Part shown: positions 27,421 to 37,149 of the stretch, in pieces
Numbering within the stretch: position 1 is the first letter of the stretch
Layout: each line of letters begins with the position of its first letter
Assembly (NCBI RefSeq): GCF_026340655.1
Contig: NZ_JAPEOZ010000001.1
Span: 2,914,001-2,978,000 of the forward strand
Length of the DNA: 64,000 bases
Source of the DNA: Streptomyces sp. NBC_01275
GTDB taxonomy: Bacteria; Actinomycetota; Actinomycetes; Streptomycetales; Streptomycetaceae
Reading direction: 5' to 3'
Notes under the pieces: model-generated
The model's input: only the letters and a program-made list of their open reading frames with translations
Databases searched by the model: none
Told to the model about the DNA's origin: nothing
Position numbers and translations under genes: made by a program

Positions 27421-27605
27421 GAGTGGGGGACAGCTTCTGCGCTCGATGAGATGGCTGATCAGGTTCACCACGGATGCTTCGTCCGTCAGCGCGGTCCTTT
27501 CCGGACGCCGGATCGAGCGGCAGGAAGAGGAGCGAACGCCCGACATCCTCGAGATCACGTCGGCAGCCAGGCAGTCCATGTTGTCGATACGTCCTGACAA
27601 ACCTC

Positions 27606-27671
27606 TTGACATCGCCAGCGGGGCATCCAATAGTACGGACATCTAGAACGTACTAGTAGCACGTTCTATAG
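27606..27671 (+). promoter_or_regulatory. iol ABC operon promoter with tandem LacI-type operators
   Basis: TTGACA at 27606-27611 and AATAGT at 27629-27634 are 17 nt apart. Two operator-like palindromes follow: CTAGAACGTACTAG (27643-27656) and TAGCACGTTCTA (27657-27668). Together they also form TAGAACGT-N9-ACGTTCTA. The same motif recurs at 38238, 38314 and 40403, always before iol genes, and is the probable target of the LacI protein at 40456. Confidence 0.65.
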
Positions 27672-27830
27672 GCTGCCGAGCCGCACACACCCATTGGCTG
27701 CCGCAGACGACACCTTCCGCCGCACACGGCGTTCTCATCAACCGCTCGCCCGCGCCACTCGGCCGGGCGCGGGCCTCCCGAGGCCGGAACCCCATTCCCA
27801 CCCTGATCAGCACAGCGAGGTGCAAGGGAC

Positions 27831-28835
27831 ATGCACAGACACCACAGAGCCGCCGCACTGGCCGCCACCGTTCTCACCGGTGCTCTTCTCGCCACCGGCT
27901 GCTCCAGCAGCTCAGGGGGCAAGAAGTCCGAGGAGACCGCGAACGGCGCGTCGGCGGGCAAGGCCACCACGCCCCGCATGACCGTCGCGCTGGTCACCCA
28001 CCAGGCCCCCGGCGACACCTTCTGGGACACCGTCCGCAAGGGCGCCGAGGCCGCCGCGGCCAAGGACAACATCAAGCTTATCTACTCCGCCGACCCCAAC
28101 GCGGGCAACCAGGCCAACCTGGTGCAGAACGCGATCGACCAGAAGGTCGACGGCATTGCCGTCACGCTGGCCAAGCCGGACGCCATGAAGTCCGTCCTGG
28201 CCAAGGCGGAGCAGGCCGGCATACCCGTGACCGGCCTCAACGCCGGCCTGAGCCAGTGGAAGAGTCTGGGCCTCCTGGAGTACTTCGGCCAGGACGAGAC
28301 CGTGGCGGGCGAGGCGTTCGGCAAGAAGCTCAATGACATCGGCGCCAAGCACGCCGTCTGCGTCGTCCAGGAACAGGGCAACGTCGCCCTGACCCAGCGC
28401 TGCGACGGCGTGAAGAAGACCTTCTCCGGCAAGACCGACGTCCTCTACGTCAACGGAACCGACATGCCGTCGGTGAAGTCGACGATCACCGCCAAGCTCT
28501 CGGCAGACAAGTCCATCGACGAGGTGGTCACGCTTGCCGCGCCGATCGCGCTGACCGCCACGCAGTCGGTCTCGGACGCCGGCAGCAAGGCGAAGGTCGC
28601 CACCTTCGACCTCAACAAGGACCTCATCAAGGCCATCCAGGAGAACTCCATCCAGTTCGCCGTCGACCAGCAGCCCTACCTCCAGGGCTACCTGGCCGTC
28701 GACGCGCTGTGGCTCTACAAGAACAACGGCAACTACAGCGGCGGCGGTGAGCAGCCCGTGCTGACCGGCCCGGCCTTCGTCGACAAGTCCAACGTCGACA
28801 AGGTCGCCGCCTTCGCCGCAAAGGGAACCCGGTGA
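27831..28835 (+). CDS. Inositol-type sugar ABC importer, substrate-binding lipoprotein
   Basis: The 334-aa lipoprotein ([11 protein letters not shown], Cys near residue 24) has a periplasmic-binding-protein type-1 fold: [55 protein letters not shown]. It captures a sugar or cyclitol outside the cell. It heads the iol operon behind the operator-bearing promoter and is followed by its permease with a GTGA overlap. Myo-inositol is the inferred ligand from context. Confidence 0.85.
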   Translation: MHRHHRAAALAATVLTGALLATGCSSSSGGKKSEETANGASAGKATTPRMTVALVTHQAPGDTFWDTVRKGAEAAAAKDNIKLIYSADPNAGNQANLVQNAIDQKVDGIAVTLAKPDAMKSVLAKAEQAGIPVTGLNAGLSQWKSLGLLEYFGQDETVAGEAFGKKLNDIGAKHAVCVVQEQGNVALTQRCDGVKKTFSGKTDVLYVNGTDMPSVKSTITAKLSADKSIDEVVTLAAPIALTATQSVSDAGSKAKVATFDLNKDLIKAIQENSIQFAVDQQPYLQGYLAVDALWLYKNNGNYSGGGEQPVLTGPAFVDKSNVDKVAAFAAKGTR

Positions 28836-29911
28836 CGAGCATGATCCAGCACGCCGAGCCGGCGGTGACCACACCGCCGGCCCCCGGCCCCAAGGACACC
28901 GACGGGCGCACCGCCGAACGGTCCATGATCGTAAGGCTGTTGGCCCGCCCCGACGTGGGCGTCTTCCTCGGTGCCGTGGCCGTCTACGTGTTCTTCCTGA
29001 TCGCGGCGCCGCCGGTGCGCGACGCCAGCTCGATGGCGAACATCCTCTACCAGTCCTCCACCCTGGGCATCGTGACCGTCCCGGTGGCACTGCTGATGAT
29101 CGGCGGCGAGTTCGACCTGTCGGCCGGCGTCGGGGTGATCACCTCGGCGCTGACCGCGAGCATGACCGCCTACCAGCTGAGCATGAACGTCTGGGTCGGC
29201 GTCATCGCCGCCCTGATCGTGTCGCTGGCGATCGGCTTCTTCAACGGCTGGATGGTCGTCAAGACCGGACTGCCGAGCTTCCTGGTCACCCTGGGCAGCT
29301 TTCTGATCCTGCAAGGGGTCAACCTCGCGGTGACCAAGCTGGTCACCGGCAACGTCGCCACCGACGACATCAGCAACATGGACGGCTTCGACCAGGCCAG
29401 GAAGGTCTTCGCCTCCAGCTTCGACATCGGCGGCGTCCAGGTGAAGATCACCGTCTTCTGGTGGCTGCTGTTCGCGGCGATCGCCACCTGGGTGCTGCTG
29501 CGCACCAAGTACGGCAACTGGATCTTCGCGGTCGGCGGCAACAAAGAGTCGGCCCGCGCGGTCGGCGTCCCGGTCGCCTTCACGAAGATCTCGCTGTTCA
29601 TGCTGGTCGGCGTCGGCGCCTGGTTCGTCGGCATGCACCAACTGTTCTCGTTCAACACCGTGCAGTCCGGCGAGGGCGTCGGCATCGAGCTGATCTACAT
29701 CTCCGGCGCGGTGATCGGCGGCTGCCTGCTGACCGGCGGCTCTGGTTCCGCAATCGGCCCGGTCTTCGGCGCGTTCATGTTCGGCATGGTCCAGCAGGGC
29801 ATCGTCTACGCCGGCTGGAACCCCGACTGGTTCAAGGCCTTCCTCGGCGTGATGCTCCTCGGCGCCGTCCTGATCAATCTGTGGGTCCAGCGCACAGCGA
29901 CCCGGAGGTGA
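28832..29911 (+). CDS. Inositol-type sugar ABC importer, permease
   Basis: The 359-aa permease of the RbsC/IatP family has 8-10 hydrophobic helices, including [20 protein letters not shown] and [20 protein letters not shown]. The conserved [20 protein letters not shown] coupling-loop region is present. A ~35-residue polar N-terminal extension precedes the first helix. It overlaps the binding-protein stop and lies 5 nt before the ATPase. Confidence 0.87.
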   Translation: MTSMIQHAEPAVTTPPAPGPKDTDGRTAERSMIVRLLARPDVGVFLGAVAVYVFFLIAAPPVRDASSMANILYQSSTLGIVTVPVALLMIGGEFDLSAGVGVITSALTASMTAYQLSMNVWVGVIAALIVSLAIGFFNGWMVVKTGLPSFLVTLGSFLILQGVNLAVTKLVTGNVATDDISNMDGFDQARKVFASSFDIGGVQVKITVFWWLLFAAIATWVLLRTKYGNWIFAVGGNKESARAVGVPVAFTKISLFMLVGVGAWFVGMHQLFSFNTVQSGEGVGIELIYISGAVIGGCLLTGGSGSAIGPVFGAFMFGMVQQGIVYAGWNPDWFKAFLGVMLLGAVLINLWVQRTATRR

Positions 29912-29916
29912 CCCGA

Positions 29917-30828
29917 ATGACAACCAACGAAACCGGCACCCACGGCGCTGTCCTCGCGGACAGGGCCCCCGAGAAGGACTCCCCGGTCGTCGAACTGCGC
30001 AACGCGGGCAAGGCGTACGGCAACATCCGTGCCCTGCACGGCGTGAGCCTGACGGTGCATCCCGGCCAGGTCACCTGCGTGCTAGGCGACAACGGCGCCG
30101 GCAAGTCCACCCTCATCAAGATCATCTCCGGGCTGCACCAGCACACCGAGGGCGAGTTCCTCGTCGACAACACCCCGGTGCGCTTCTCCACCCCGCGCGA
30201 CGCGCTCGACAAGGGCATCGCCACCGTCTACCAGGACCTGGCGACGGTCCCGCTGATGCCGGTGTGGCGCAACTTCTTCCTCGGCTCCGAGATGACCAAG
30301 GGCCCCTGGCCCGTGCGCCGCCTCGACATCGAGAAGATGAAGAAGACCGCGGACGAAGAGCTGCGCAACATGGGCATCATCCTGGACAACCTGGAGCAGC
30401 CCATCGGCACCCTGTCGGGCGGCCAGCGCCAGTGCGTGGCGATCGCCCGCGCCGTCTACTTCGGCGCCCGCGTGCTGATCCTGGACGAGCCCACCGCCGC
30501 CCTCGGAGTCAAGCAGTCCGGCGTCGTGCTGAAGTACATCGCCGCCGCCCGCGACCGCGGCCTGGGCGTCATCTTCATCACCCACAACCCGCACCACGCC
30601 TACATGGTGGGCGACCACTTCAGCGTGCTGCGCCTGGGCACCATGGAACTCTCCGCCGAGCGCAGCCAGATCACGCTCGAGGAGCTGACCAACCACATGG
30701 CCGGCGGCACCGAACTCGCCGCACTCAAGCACGAGTTGTCCCAGGTCCGCGGCGTCGACGTCGAGGAACTCCCCGAAGAGGCCGACCTCACCGCACCCGT
30801 AGCAGTCACCAAGGAAGCCGCCTCCTGA
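29917..30828 (+). CDS. Inositol-type sugar ABC importer, ATP-binding subunit
   Basis: The 303-aa single-cassette ATPase starts at ATG 29917 after GGAGGTGA. Walker A is [11 protein letters not shown], the signature [15 protein letters not shown], Walker [13 protein letters not shown] and the H-loop [10 protein letters not shown]. RbsA-type partners often have two cassettes; this is the short FrcA-like form with one. The C terminus is acidic. It is the last gene of the transporter part; iolC starts 116 bp later. Confidence 0.88.
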   Translation: MTTNETGTHGAVLADRAPEKDSPVVELRNAGKAYGNIRALHGVSLTVHPGQVTCVLGDNGAGKSTLIKIISGLHQHTEGEFLVDNTPVRFSTPRDALDKGIATVYQDLATVPLMPVWRNFFLGSEMTKGPWPVRRLDIEKMKKTADEELRNMGIILDNLEQPIGTLSGGQRQCVAIARAVYFGARVLILDEPTAALGVKQSGVVLKYIAAARDRGLGVIFITHNPHHAYMVGDHFSVLRLGTMELSAERSQITLEELTNHMAGGTELAALKHELSQVRGVDVEELPEEADLTAPVAVTKEAAS

Positions 30829-30944
30829 TAACCGTGGCGGCCGGCCCCGCCCACACGTCTCCGCCACCGACGGGCGCAACCAACTGAGACGCCAAGTCCA
30901 CCTCTCCACCCCCGGAGTCTCCGGAGCGAAGGGAAATCAGTGTT

Positions 30945-31922
30945 ATGCCGTTCGAAGTGCTGACCATTGGCCGCGTGGGAGTGGATGTTTATCCACTTCA
31001 GACCGGCGTGGGGCTGGCGGAGGTCACCTCGTTCGGCAAGTATCTCGGGGGTAGCCCGACCAATGTGGCGGTGGCCGCGACCCGGTACGGGCACTCCTCG
31101 GCTGTGATCACAAAGACGGGCAGGGACCCGTTCGGGGACTTCGTCCGGCAGGCACTGGAGAGCTACGGCGTCGACAGCCGGTTCGTCGGTACGTCGGACA
31201 TCGCACCGACGCCGGTGACCTTCTGCGAGATCTTCCCACCGGATGACTTCCCGCTGTACTTCTACCGGCTCCCAAAGGCCCCCGACCTGGACATCACCGC
31301 TGGTGAGCTGGACCTGGGGGCAGTACGGGACGCGGCGGTCCTCTGGGTGACAGGTACCGGGCTCAGCGAGGAGCCGAGCCGCTCGGCCACGCTGGCCGCC
31401 CTCGCTCACCGGGCCAAGGCGGGGACGACGGTCTTCGACCTGGACTGGCGGCCGATGTTTTGGGCCGACCCGAACCAGGCGCGTGGGTTCTACGCGCAGG
31501 CCCTGCGGCACACGACGGTTGCTGTGGGCAACCTCGACGAGTGCGAGGTGGCCACCGGCGAGCGTGAGCCGTATGCGGCGGCGAAGGCGCTACTGGCCGC
31601 CGGAGTGGAGCTGGCCATAGTCAAGCAGGGCCCCAAGGGAGTCCTGGCCATGGACCGGGACGGTTCTACCGCCGAGATCCCGCCGGTTCCGGTGGAGGTC
31701 GTCAACGGGCTCGGCGCCGGAGACGCCTTCGGCGGCGCGCTGTGCCACGGCCTGCTGTCGGGCTGGGACACCCGCCGCACCGTGATCTTCGCCAACGCCG
31801 CCGGCGCCATTGTCGCGAGCCGACTTTCCTGCTCCGACGCGATGCCGACCGAGGCCGAGGTCGACGCCAAGCTCGGCGAGGCGGCCGGAACATCCACCAA
31901 CGACTCCCAGCAAGAGGTGTGA
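30945..31922 (+). CDS. iolC: IolC, 5-dehydro-2-deoxygluconokinase (PfkB family)
   Basis: The 325-aa PfkB kinase begins MPFEVLTIGRVGVDVYPLQT. It has GGSPTNVAVAATRYGH near the N terminus and the catalytic base in VNGLGAGDAFGGALCHGLL (GAGD). It phosphorylates 5-dehydro-2-deoxygluconate, the fifth step of inositol catabolism. The start follows GAAGGGAAA. The aldolase gene starts 5 nt after its stop, so transcription is coupled. Confidence 0.9.
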   Translation: MPFEVLTIGRVGVDVYPLQTGVGLAEVTSFGKYLGGSPTNVAVAATRYGHSSAVITKTGRDPFGDFVRQALESYGVDSRFVGTSDIAPTPVTFCEIFPPDDFPLYFYRLPKAPDLDITAGELDLGAVRDAAVLWVTGTGLSEEPSRSATLAALAHRAKAGTTVFDLDWRPMFWADPNQARGFYAQALRHTTVAVGNLDECEVATGEREPYAAAKALLAAGVELAIVKQGPKGVLAMDRDGSTAEIPPVPVEVVNGLGAGDAFGGALCHGLLSGWDTRRTVIFANAAGAIVASRLSCSDAMPTEAEVDAKLGEAAGTSTNDSQQEV

Positions 31923-31926
31923 CGAC

Positions 31927-32799
31927 GTGCTGTCCGAGAATGTGAGCCGGATCGTGAACGCCCGGGTGGGCGACCCCGGCGCCGTCGCGGCCGCCGCTGC
32001 GCGCCGGGTGAAGGCTCCCTCCCTGCTCGGCGAGCACGGCAAGGCGATGATCATCGCCGCCGACCACCCTGCCCGCGGCGCCAACGGCGTCGGCGGGGAC
32101 CCGAATGCGATGGCGGACCGGTTCGAACTGCTGGAGCGCCTGTGCATCGCGATGGAACGGCCCGGCGTGACCGGTGTCCTGGGAACCGCGGACATCCTCG
32201 AGGACCTGCTGCTGCTCGGCGTGCTGGACGGTAAGAGCGTCTTCGGCTCCATGAACCGGGCGGGCCTGGCCGGGTCGGTGTTCGAGATCGATGACCGGTT
32301 CACCGGCTACGACGCCGCCACGATCGCCGCGATGGGCTTCGACGGCGGCAAGATGCTCACCCGCATCGCGCTGGGCGACCCCGCCACACCGGCCGTCCTG
32401 GAGAACAGTGCCCGAGCGATCGATGAGCTGAATGACCGTCAGCTCATCGCGATGGTCGAGCCGTTCCTGTCCGCCTGGCAGGACGGGAAGATCCGCAACG
32501 ATCTGTCCACCGATGCCGTCGTCAAGTCCGTCACCATCGCCTCGGGGCTCGGCCGGCGTACCGCCTACACCTGGCTCAAGCTTCCGGTGGTGGAGGACAT
32601 GGGACGGGTGCTGGCCTCTTCCACCCTCCCGGCGCTGCTGCTGGGCGGCGAGGTCAAGGACGCGGACGCGGCCTTCGCCTCATGGGGCAAGGCGTTGCAG
32701 CAGCCGACCGCGCAGGGGCTCGTCGTGGGCCGGTCTCTGCTCTACCCCTCGAACGGTGACGTCGCCGGTGCGGTGGACAAGGCGGTGAGCCTGCTGTGA
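31927..32799 (+). CDS. Class I aldolase-like (beta/alpha)8 protein of the iol cluster (Cgl0158/DeoC-LacD type)
   Basis: The GTG at 31927 gives a 290-aa TIM-barrel protein: KAMIIAADHPARGANGVGGD, GVTGVLGTADILEDLLLLGV, LPVVEDMGRVLASSTLPALL. It resembles DeoC/LacD aldolases and takes the place of IolJ in actinobacterial iol clusters. It should therefore cleave 6-phospho-5-dehydro-2-deoxygluconate to dihydroxyacetone phosphate and malonate semialdehyde. The function is inferred from position. It overlaps iolB by 4 bp. Confidence 0.8.
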   Translation: MLSENVSRIVNARVGDPGAVAAAAARRVKAPSLLGEHGKAMIIAADHPARGANGVGGDPNAMADRFELLERLCIAMERPGVTGVLGTADILEDLLLLGVLDGKSVFGSMNRAGLAGSVFEIDDRFTGYDAATIAAMGFDGGKMLTRIALGDPATPAVLENSARAIDELNDRQLIAMVEPFLSAWQDGKIRNDLSTDAVVKSVTIASGLGRRTAYTWLKLPVVEDMGRVLASSTLPALLLGGEVKDADAAFASWGKALQQPTAQGLVVGRSLLYPSNGDVAGAVDKAVSLL

Positions 32800-33704
32800 G
32801 TAAGTACCACCTGCCGACGGGGACTTCTTCCGATGGCCCCTATGACCTCCTGGTCACGCCGGAGTCGGCGGGCTGGGGATACTCCGGCCTGAGGATCCTG
32901 ACCCTCAAGCCGGGCGAGGCACACGCCGTGTCCACCGGCGACTCCGAGTTCCTGGTCCTGCCGCTGACGGGCTCCTGCACCGTCACCACGGACGGCAGCG
33001 TCTTCGAACTCACCGGTCGGACAGGCGTGTTCGCCTCGGTCACCGACTTCGCCTACCTCCCCCGCGAGTCGGAGGCCCTGATCAGCAGTGCGGCCGGCGG
33101 CCGGTTCGCACTGCCCAGCGCCCGTACCGGGCGGAGCTCACTCTCCGCCCGGTACGGGTCCAAGGAGAACGTGCCCGTGGAGCTGCGCGGTGCCGGGGCC
33201 TGCTCAAGGCAGGTGAACAACTACTGCCTGCCGGGCACCTTCGAGGCCGAGCAGCTGCTGGTCTGCGAGGTCCTCACACCCGGCGGCAACTGGTCGTCGT
33301 ATCCGCCGCACAAGCACGACCAGGCCCGGCCCGGCCAGGAGTCGGAGCTGGAGGAGATCTATTACTTCGAGGTCTCCGGCGGCGAGAACGGCTTCGGCTA
33401 CCTGGGGGTGCCCCCGCGCGAGCGAAGCCGAGCGTGGGGGAGGGTGTACGGGACCGCCGAGCGGCCGATCGACGTGCTGGCCGAGGCGCGTTCCGGGGAC
33501 GCGGTGCTGATCCCGCACGGCTGGCACGGGCCGTCCATCGCCGCGCCCGGCTACGACCTGTACTACCTCAACGTCATGGCCGGCCCTGGCCCAGACCGTG
33601 CCTGGCTGATCTGCGACGACCCCGCCCATGGCTGGGTGCGTTCGACCTGGGACGCCCGGGACATCGATGACCGGCTGCCGTTCGCGGCCGAGGAGAACCA
33701 CTGA
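32796..33704 (+). CDS. iolB: IolB, 5-deoxy-glucuronate isomerase
   Basis: The 302-aa double-cupin protein has the metal-ligand set SSYPPHKHD...ELEEIYYFEV and GDAVLIPHGWHGPSIAAPGY. It isomerises 5-deoxy-D-glucuronate to 5-dehydro-2-deoxygluconate. Between GFGY and RVYGT lies an extra 13-residue segment (LGVPPRERSRAWG) encoded by a palindromic DNA repeat, inserted in frame. It probably sits in a loop and may be tolerated. The GTG start overlaps the aldolase stop and its stop overlaps iolD. Confidence 0.9.
   Translation: MSKYHLPTGTSSDGPYDLLVTPESAGWGYSGLRILTLKPGEAHAVSTGDSEFLVLPLTGSCTVTTDGSVFELTGRTGVFASVTDFAYLPRESEALISSAAGGRFALPSARTGRSSLSARYGSKENVPVELRGAGACSRQVNNYCLPGTFEAEQLLVCEVLTPGGNWSSYPPHKHDQARPGQESELEEIYYFEVSGGENGFGYLGVPPRERSRAWGRVYGTAERPIDVLAEARSGDAVLIPHGWHGPSIAAPGYDLYYLNVMAGPGPDRAWLICDDPAHGWVRSTWDARDIDDRLPFAAEENH
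33404..33442. repeat. Palindromic Streptomyces-type repeat inserted in iolB
   Basis: A run of CCCCC (33411-33415) pairs with GGGGG (33436-33440) around GAGCGAAGCCGAGCG. This sequence type is scattered through Streptomyces genomes, usually between genes. Here it adds 39 bp in frame to iolB. Confidence 0.7.
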
Positions 33705-35587
33705 TGAACACGATCAGACTGACCACCGCTCAGGCCCTGGTGCGTTTCCTGGCGAACCAGTACAGCGAGCGCGACGGCCAGGAGCAGCGCCTCATCCCCG
33801 GGGTGTGGGGCATCTTCGGGCACGGCAACGTGGCCGGCATCGGCCAGGCGCTGCTGCAGGCGGCCACGACCGGCGAGGCCGACCTGCCCTACTACCTCGC
33901 CCGCAACGAGCAGGGCATGGTCCACGCCTCAGTGGCCTACGCCAAGATGCGCGACCGGCTGGCCACCTTCGCCTGCACCGCCTCCACCGGCCCCGGCTCC
34001 ACCAACATGATCACCGGCGCGGCGCTGGCCACCACGAACCGGCTGCCGGTCCTGCTGCTGCCCTCTGACATGTTCGCCACCCGCGCCGCCGACCCGGTGC
34101 TGCAACAGCTGGAGGACACCCGCGGCGGGGACGTCACCGTCAACGACGCCTTCCGCGCCGTATCCAAGTACTTCGACCGCATCTCGCGGCCCGAGCAGCT
34201 CATCCCGGCCGCCCTTGCGGCCATGCGGGTGCTGACCGACCCGGTCGAGACAGGTGCCGTCACCCTCGCGTTGCCGCAGGACGTGCAGGCCGAGGCGTAC
34301 GACTGGCCGGTGTCGTTCTTCCGGCGGCGGGTGTGGCACGTGGGCCGCCCGGTGCCGGAAGCGGCCGCCGTCGAGCGGGCCGCCCGTCTGCTGCGCAATG
34401 CCCGCAAGCCGCTGATCGTGGCGGGTGGCGGCACCGTCTACTCCGGCGCGGAGACCGCGCTGCGGGCGTTCGCCGAAGCCACCGGGATCCCGGTCGCCGA
34501 CACCCACGCCGGCAAGGGCGCGGTGCCGTGGGACCACCCGTACGCGGTCGGCGGCATCGGCTCCACGGGAGCGTATGCGGCCAACGAGCTGGCGAGGGAC
34601 GCCGACGTGGTGCTCGGTATCGGCACCCGGTACTCCGACTTCACCACCGCCAGCCACACCGTGTTCGGCAACCCCGACGTCACCTTCGTCAACCTCAACG
34701 TCGCCCGCCTGGACGCCGTCAAGCACTCCGCCGAGCCGCTGGTCGCGGACGCCCGCCTCGGCATTGAGGCACTGGCAGGGGCGCTCGCCGACTGGGAGGT
34801 CGAGGCTTCCTACCGCGCCCGCACGCGTGAACTCATCGGCCGTACCCGGGAGATCGAGGAGGAGTGCTTCGCCCCCGAGCGCAACACCGGCCCGCTCCCT
34901 GCGCAGACCCAGATCCTCGGCGCGCTCAACGACGTCCTGGACGACCGGGCCGTGGTCATCAACGCCGCCGGGTCCATGCCCGGTGACCTCCAGCAGCTGT
35001 GGCGGGCCCGCGATCCCAAGGCCTACCACGTCGAGTACGCCTACTCCTGCATGGGCTACGAGGTCGCCGCCGGCGTCGGCGCCAAGATGGCCGACCCGTC
35101 GCGTGAGGTCGTCGTCCTGGTCGGTGACGGCTCGTATCTGATGATGGCTCAGGAGATCGTCACGATGGTCTCCGAAGGCCTGAAGGTCATCATCGTGCTC
35201 GTCCAGAACCACGGCTTCGCCTCCATCGGCGCCCTGTCCGAGTCGCTGGGCTCACAGCGGTTCGGCACCAAGTACCGCTATCGGGACGGCGATTCGGGCC
35301 AGCTCGACGGCGACGTCCTGCCCGTCGACCTGGCCGCCAACGCCTCCTCGCTCGGCGCCGACGTCCTGCACGCCACCACCGTCGGCGAGTTCCGTTCGGC
35401 GATGGAGAAGGCCAAGGCCGCCACCCGCACCACCGTCGTGCACGTCGAGACCGATCTCTACGGCCCCAACCCGCCCGGCCACGGCTGGTGGGACGTCCCG
35501 GTCAGCGAAGTCTCCGCCCTGGAGAGCACCCGCACCGCACACGAGACGTACTCCGCGAACAAGCGCGCCCAGCGGCACTACCTGTAA
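33704..35587 (+). CDS. iolD: IolD, 3D-(3,5/4)-trihydroxycyclohexane-1,2-dione hydrolase
   Basis: The 627-aa thiamine-diphosphate enzyme opens the ring of the diketo-inositol intermediate. It has the pyrimidine-binding half (GVWGIFGHGNVAGIGQALLQ; NEQGMVHASVAYAKM with the activating Glu), a central domain (AGGGTVYSGAETALRAFAEA) and the pyrophosphate site VVVLVGDGSYLMMAQEIVTM. Length is normal for IolD. ATG 33704 overlaps the iolB stop. Confidence 0.92.
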   Translation: MNTIRLTTAQALVRFLANQYSERDGQEQRLIPGVWGIFGHGNVAGIGQALLQAATTGEADLPYYLARNEQGMVHASVAYAKMRDRLATFACTASTGPGSTNMITGAALATTNRLPVLLLPSDMFATRAADPVLQQLEDTRGGDVTVNDAFRAVSKYFDRISRPEQLIPAALAAMRVLTDPVETGAVTLALPQDVQAEAYDWPVSFFRRRVWHVGRPVPEAAAVERAARLLRNARKPLIVAGGGTVYSGAETALRAFAEATGIPVADTHAGKGAVPWDHPYAVGGIGSTGAYAANELARDADVVLGIGTRYSDFTTASHTVFGNPDVTFVNLNVARLDAVKHSAEPLVADARLGIEALAGALADWEVEASYRARTRELIGRTREIEEECFAPERNTGPLPAQTQILGALNDVLDDRAVVINAAGSMPGDLQQLWRARDPKAYHVEYAYSCMGYEVAAGVGAKMADPSREVVVLVGDGSYLMMAQEIVTMVSEGLKVIIVLVQNHGFASIGALSESLGSQRFGTKYRYRDGDSGQLDGDVLPVDLAANASSLGADVLHATTVGEFRSAMEKAKAATRTTVVHVETDLYGPNPPGHGWWDVPVSEVSALESTRTAHETYSANKRAQRHYL

Positions 35588-35616
35588 CTCCCGTACCCGC
35601 AAAGGAAACCCGCACC

Positions 35617-37119
35617 GTGACCACCATCCAGCACTGGATCAACGGCGCTCCCGTCCAGGGCACCGCCACCGCCACCCAGCCGGTCTTCAATCCGGCCACC
35701 GGCGCCGAGCAGGCCCGGGTCGTCCTCGGCGGCGCAGCCGACGTGGACGCCGCCGTCCAGGCTGCCTCTGCCGCCTTCGAGACCTGGTCGGAATCGTCGC
35801 TCACCCAGCGCACGCAGGTGATGTTCGCCTTCCGCCAGCTGCTCCTCGAGCACGAGGAGGAGCTGGGCCGGATCATCTCCGCCGAGCACGGCAAGACCGT
35901 CGACGACGCCCGCGGCGAGATCACCCGGGGCCGCGAGGTCGTCGAGTTCGCCTGCGGCCTCGGCGACATCCTCAAGGGCTCCTTCTCCGACCAGGTCTCG
36001 CGTGGCGTGGATGTGCACAACTTCCGCCAGCCCCTCGGCGTCGTCGCCGGCATCACCCCGTTCAACTTCCCCGCGATGGTGCCGCTGTGGATGCACCCCA
36101 TGGCCATCGCCACCGGCAACACCTTCATCCTGAAGCCGAGTGAGCGCGACCCGTCGGCCGCGAACTTCGTCGCCGAGCTGTACAAGAAGGCCGGCCTGCC
36201 CGACGGTGTCTTCAACGTGGTGCACGGTGGCAAGGACGCGGTCGACGCGATCCTCACCCACCCCGGCATCGAGGCCGTCTCCTTCGTCGGGTCGACTCCG
36301 ATCGCCAAGTACGTGCACGAACAGGCCACCGCGCACGGCAAGCGCGTCCAGGCCCTCGGCGGCGCCAAGAACCACGCCGTCGTCCTGCCCGACGCCGACC
36401 TCGAATTCGCCGCCAACCACATCACCGCCGGCGCCTACGGCTCCGCCGGCGAGCGCTGCATGGCCGTCTCCGTCGCCGTCGCCGTCGGCGACGCCGCCGA
36501 CGGACTCGTGCAGGTGCTGGAGCGCAAGGCCCGCGAGGTGAAGGTCGGCCCCGGTGACCAGCCCGGCACCGAGGTGGGGCCGCTGGTCACCAAGGCCGCC
36601 CAGGAGCGCGTCGAGAACGCGGTCGGCGTCGCCGCCACGCAGGGCGCCACCGTCGTCGTCGACGGCCGCGGTCTCAAGCTCGACGACCCCGCCTACGCCG
36701 AGGGCTTCTTCACCGGCCCCTCCCTCCTGGACCACGTCACCACCGAGATGGCGGCGTACAAGGAGGAACTCTTCGGCCCGGTGCTGGCGATCCTCCGAGT
36801 CGAGACCCTGGACGAGGCGATCAACGTCATCAACGCCAACCCCTACGGCAACGGCACCGCCCTGTTCACCGCCTCCGGTGAAGCCGCCCGCCGCTTCCAG
36901 CGCCACATCAAGGTAGGCATGATCGGCATCAACGTGCCGGTGCCCGTGCCGATGTCCTACTACTCCTTCGGCGGCTGGAAGGACTCCCTCATCGGCGACT
37001 CCCCCATCCACGGCCCCGAAGGCATCCGCTTCTACACCCGCCCCAAGGTCGTCACCACTCGCTGGCCCCAGCCCAAGCAGCAGGTCAGCGCGGGCTTCAA
37101 CTTCCCCACCTCCAACTGA
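35617..37119 (+). CDS. mmsA: MmsA/IolA, CoA-acylating (methyl)malonate-semialdehyde dehydrogenase
   Basis: From GTG 35617 (after AAAGGAAA) a 500-aa aldehyde dehydrogenase follows. NADH site: AGITPFNFPAMVPLWMHPMA. Catalytic Cys: GSAGERCMAVSVAVAVG. Also VSFVGSTPIAKYVHEQATAH and a C-terminal FGGWKDSLIGDSPIHGPEGI, diagnostic for MmsA. It converts malonate semialdehyde from the aldolase to acetyl-CoA and CO2, closing the inositol route. It lies 29 nt downstream of iolD. Confidence 0.92.
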   Translation: MTTIQHWINGAPVQGTATATQPVFNPATGAEQARVVLGGAADVDAAVQAASAAFETWSESSLTQRTQVMFAFRQLLLEHEEELGRIISAEHGKTVDDARGEITRGREVVEFACGLGDILKGSFSDQVSRGVDVHNFRQPLGVVAGITPFNFPAMVPLWMHPMAIATGNTFILKPSERDPSAANFVAELYKKAGLPDGVFNVVHGGKDAVDAILTHPGIEAVSFVGSTPIAKYVHEQATAHGKRVQALGGAKNHAVVLPDADLEFAANHITAGAYGSAGERCMAVSVAVAVGDAADGLVQVLERKAREVKVGPGDQPGTEVGPLVTKAAQERVENAVGVAATQGATVVVDGRGLKLDDPAYAEGFFTGPSLLDHVTTEMAAYKEELFGPVLAILRVETLDEAINVINANPYGNGTALFTASGEAARRFQRHIKVGMIGINVPVPVPMSYYSFGGWKDSLIGDSPIHGPEGIRFYTRPKVVTTRWPQPKQQVSAGFNFPTSN

Positions 37120-37149
37120 GTTTCTGTGCCGCTCTCCGAAGGACACACC

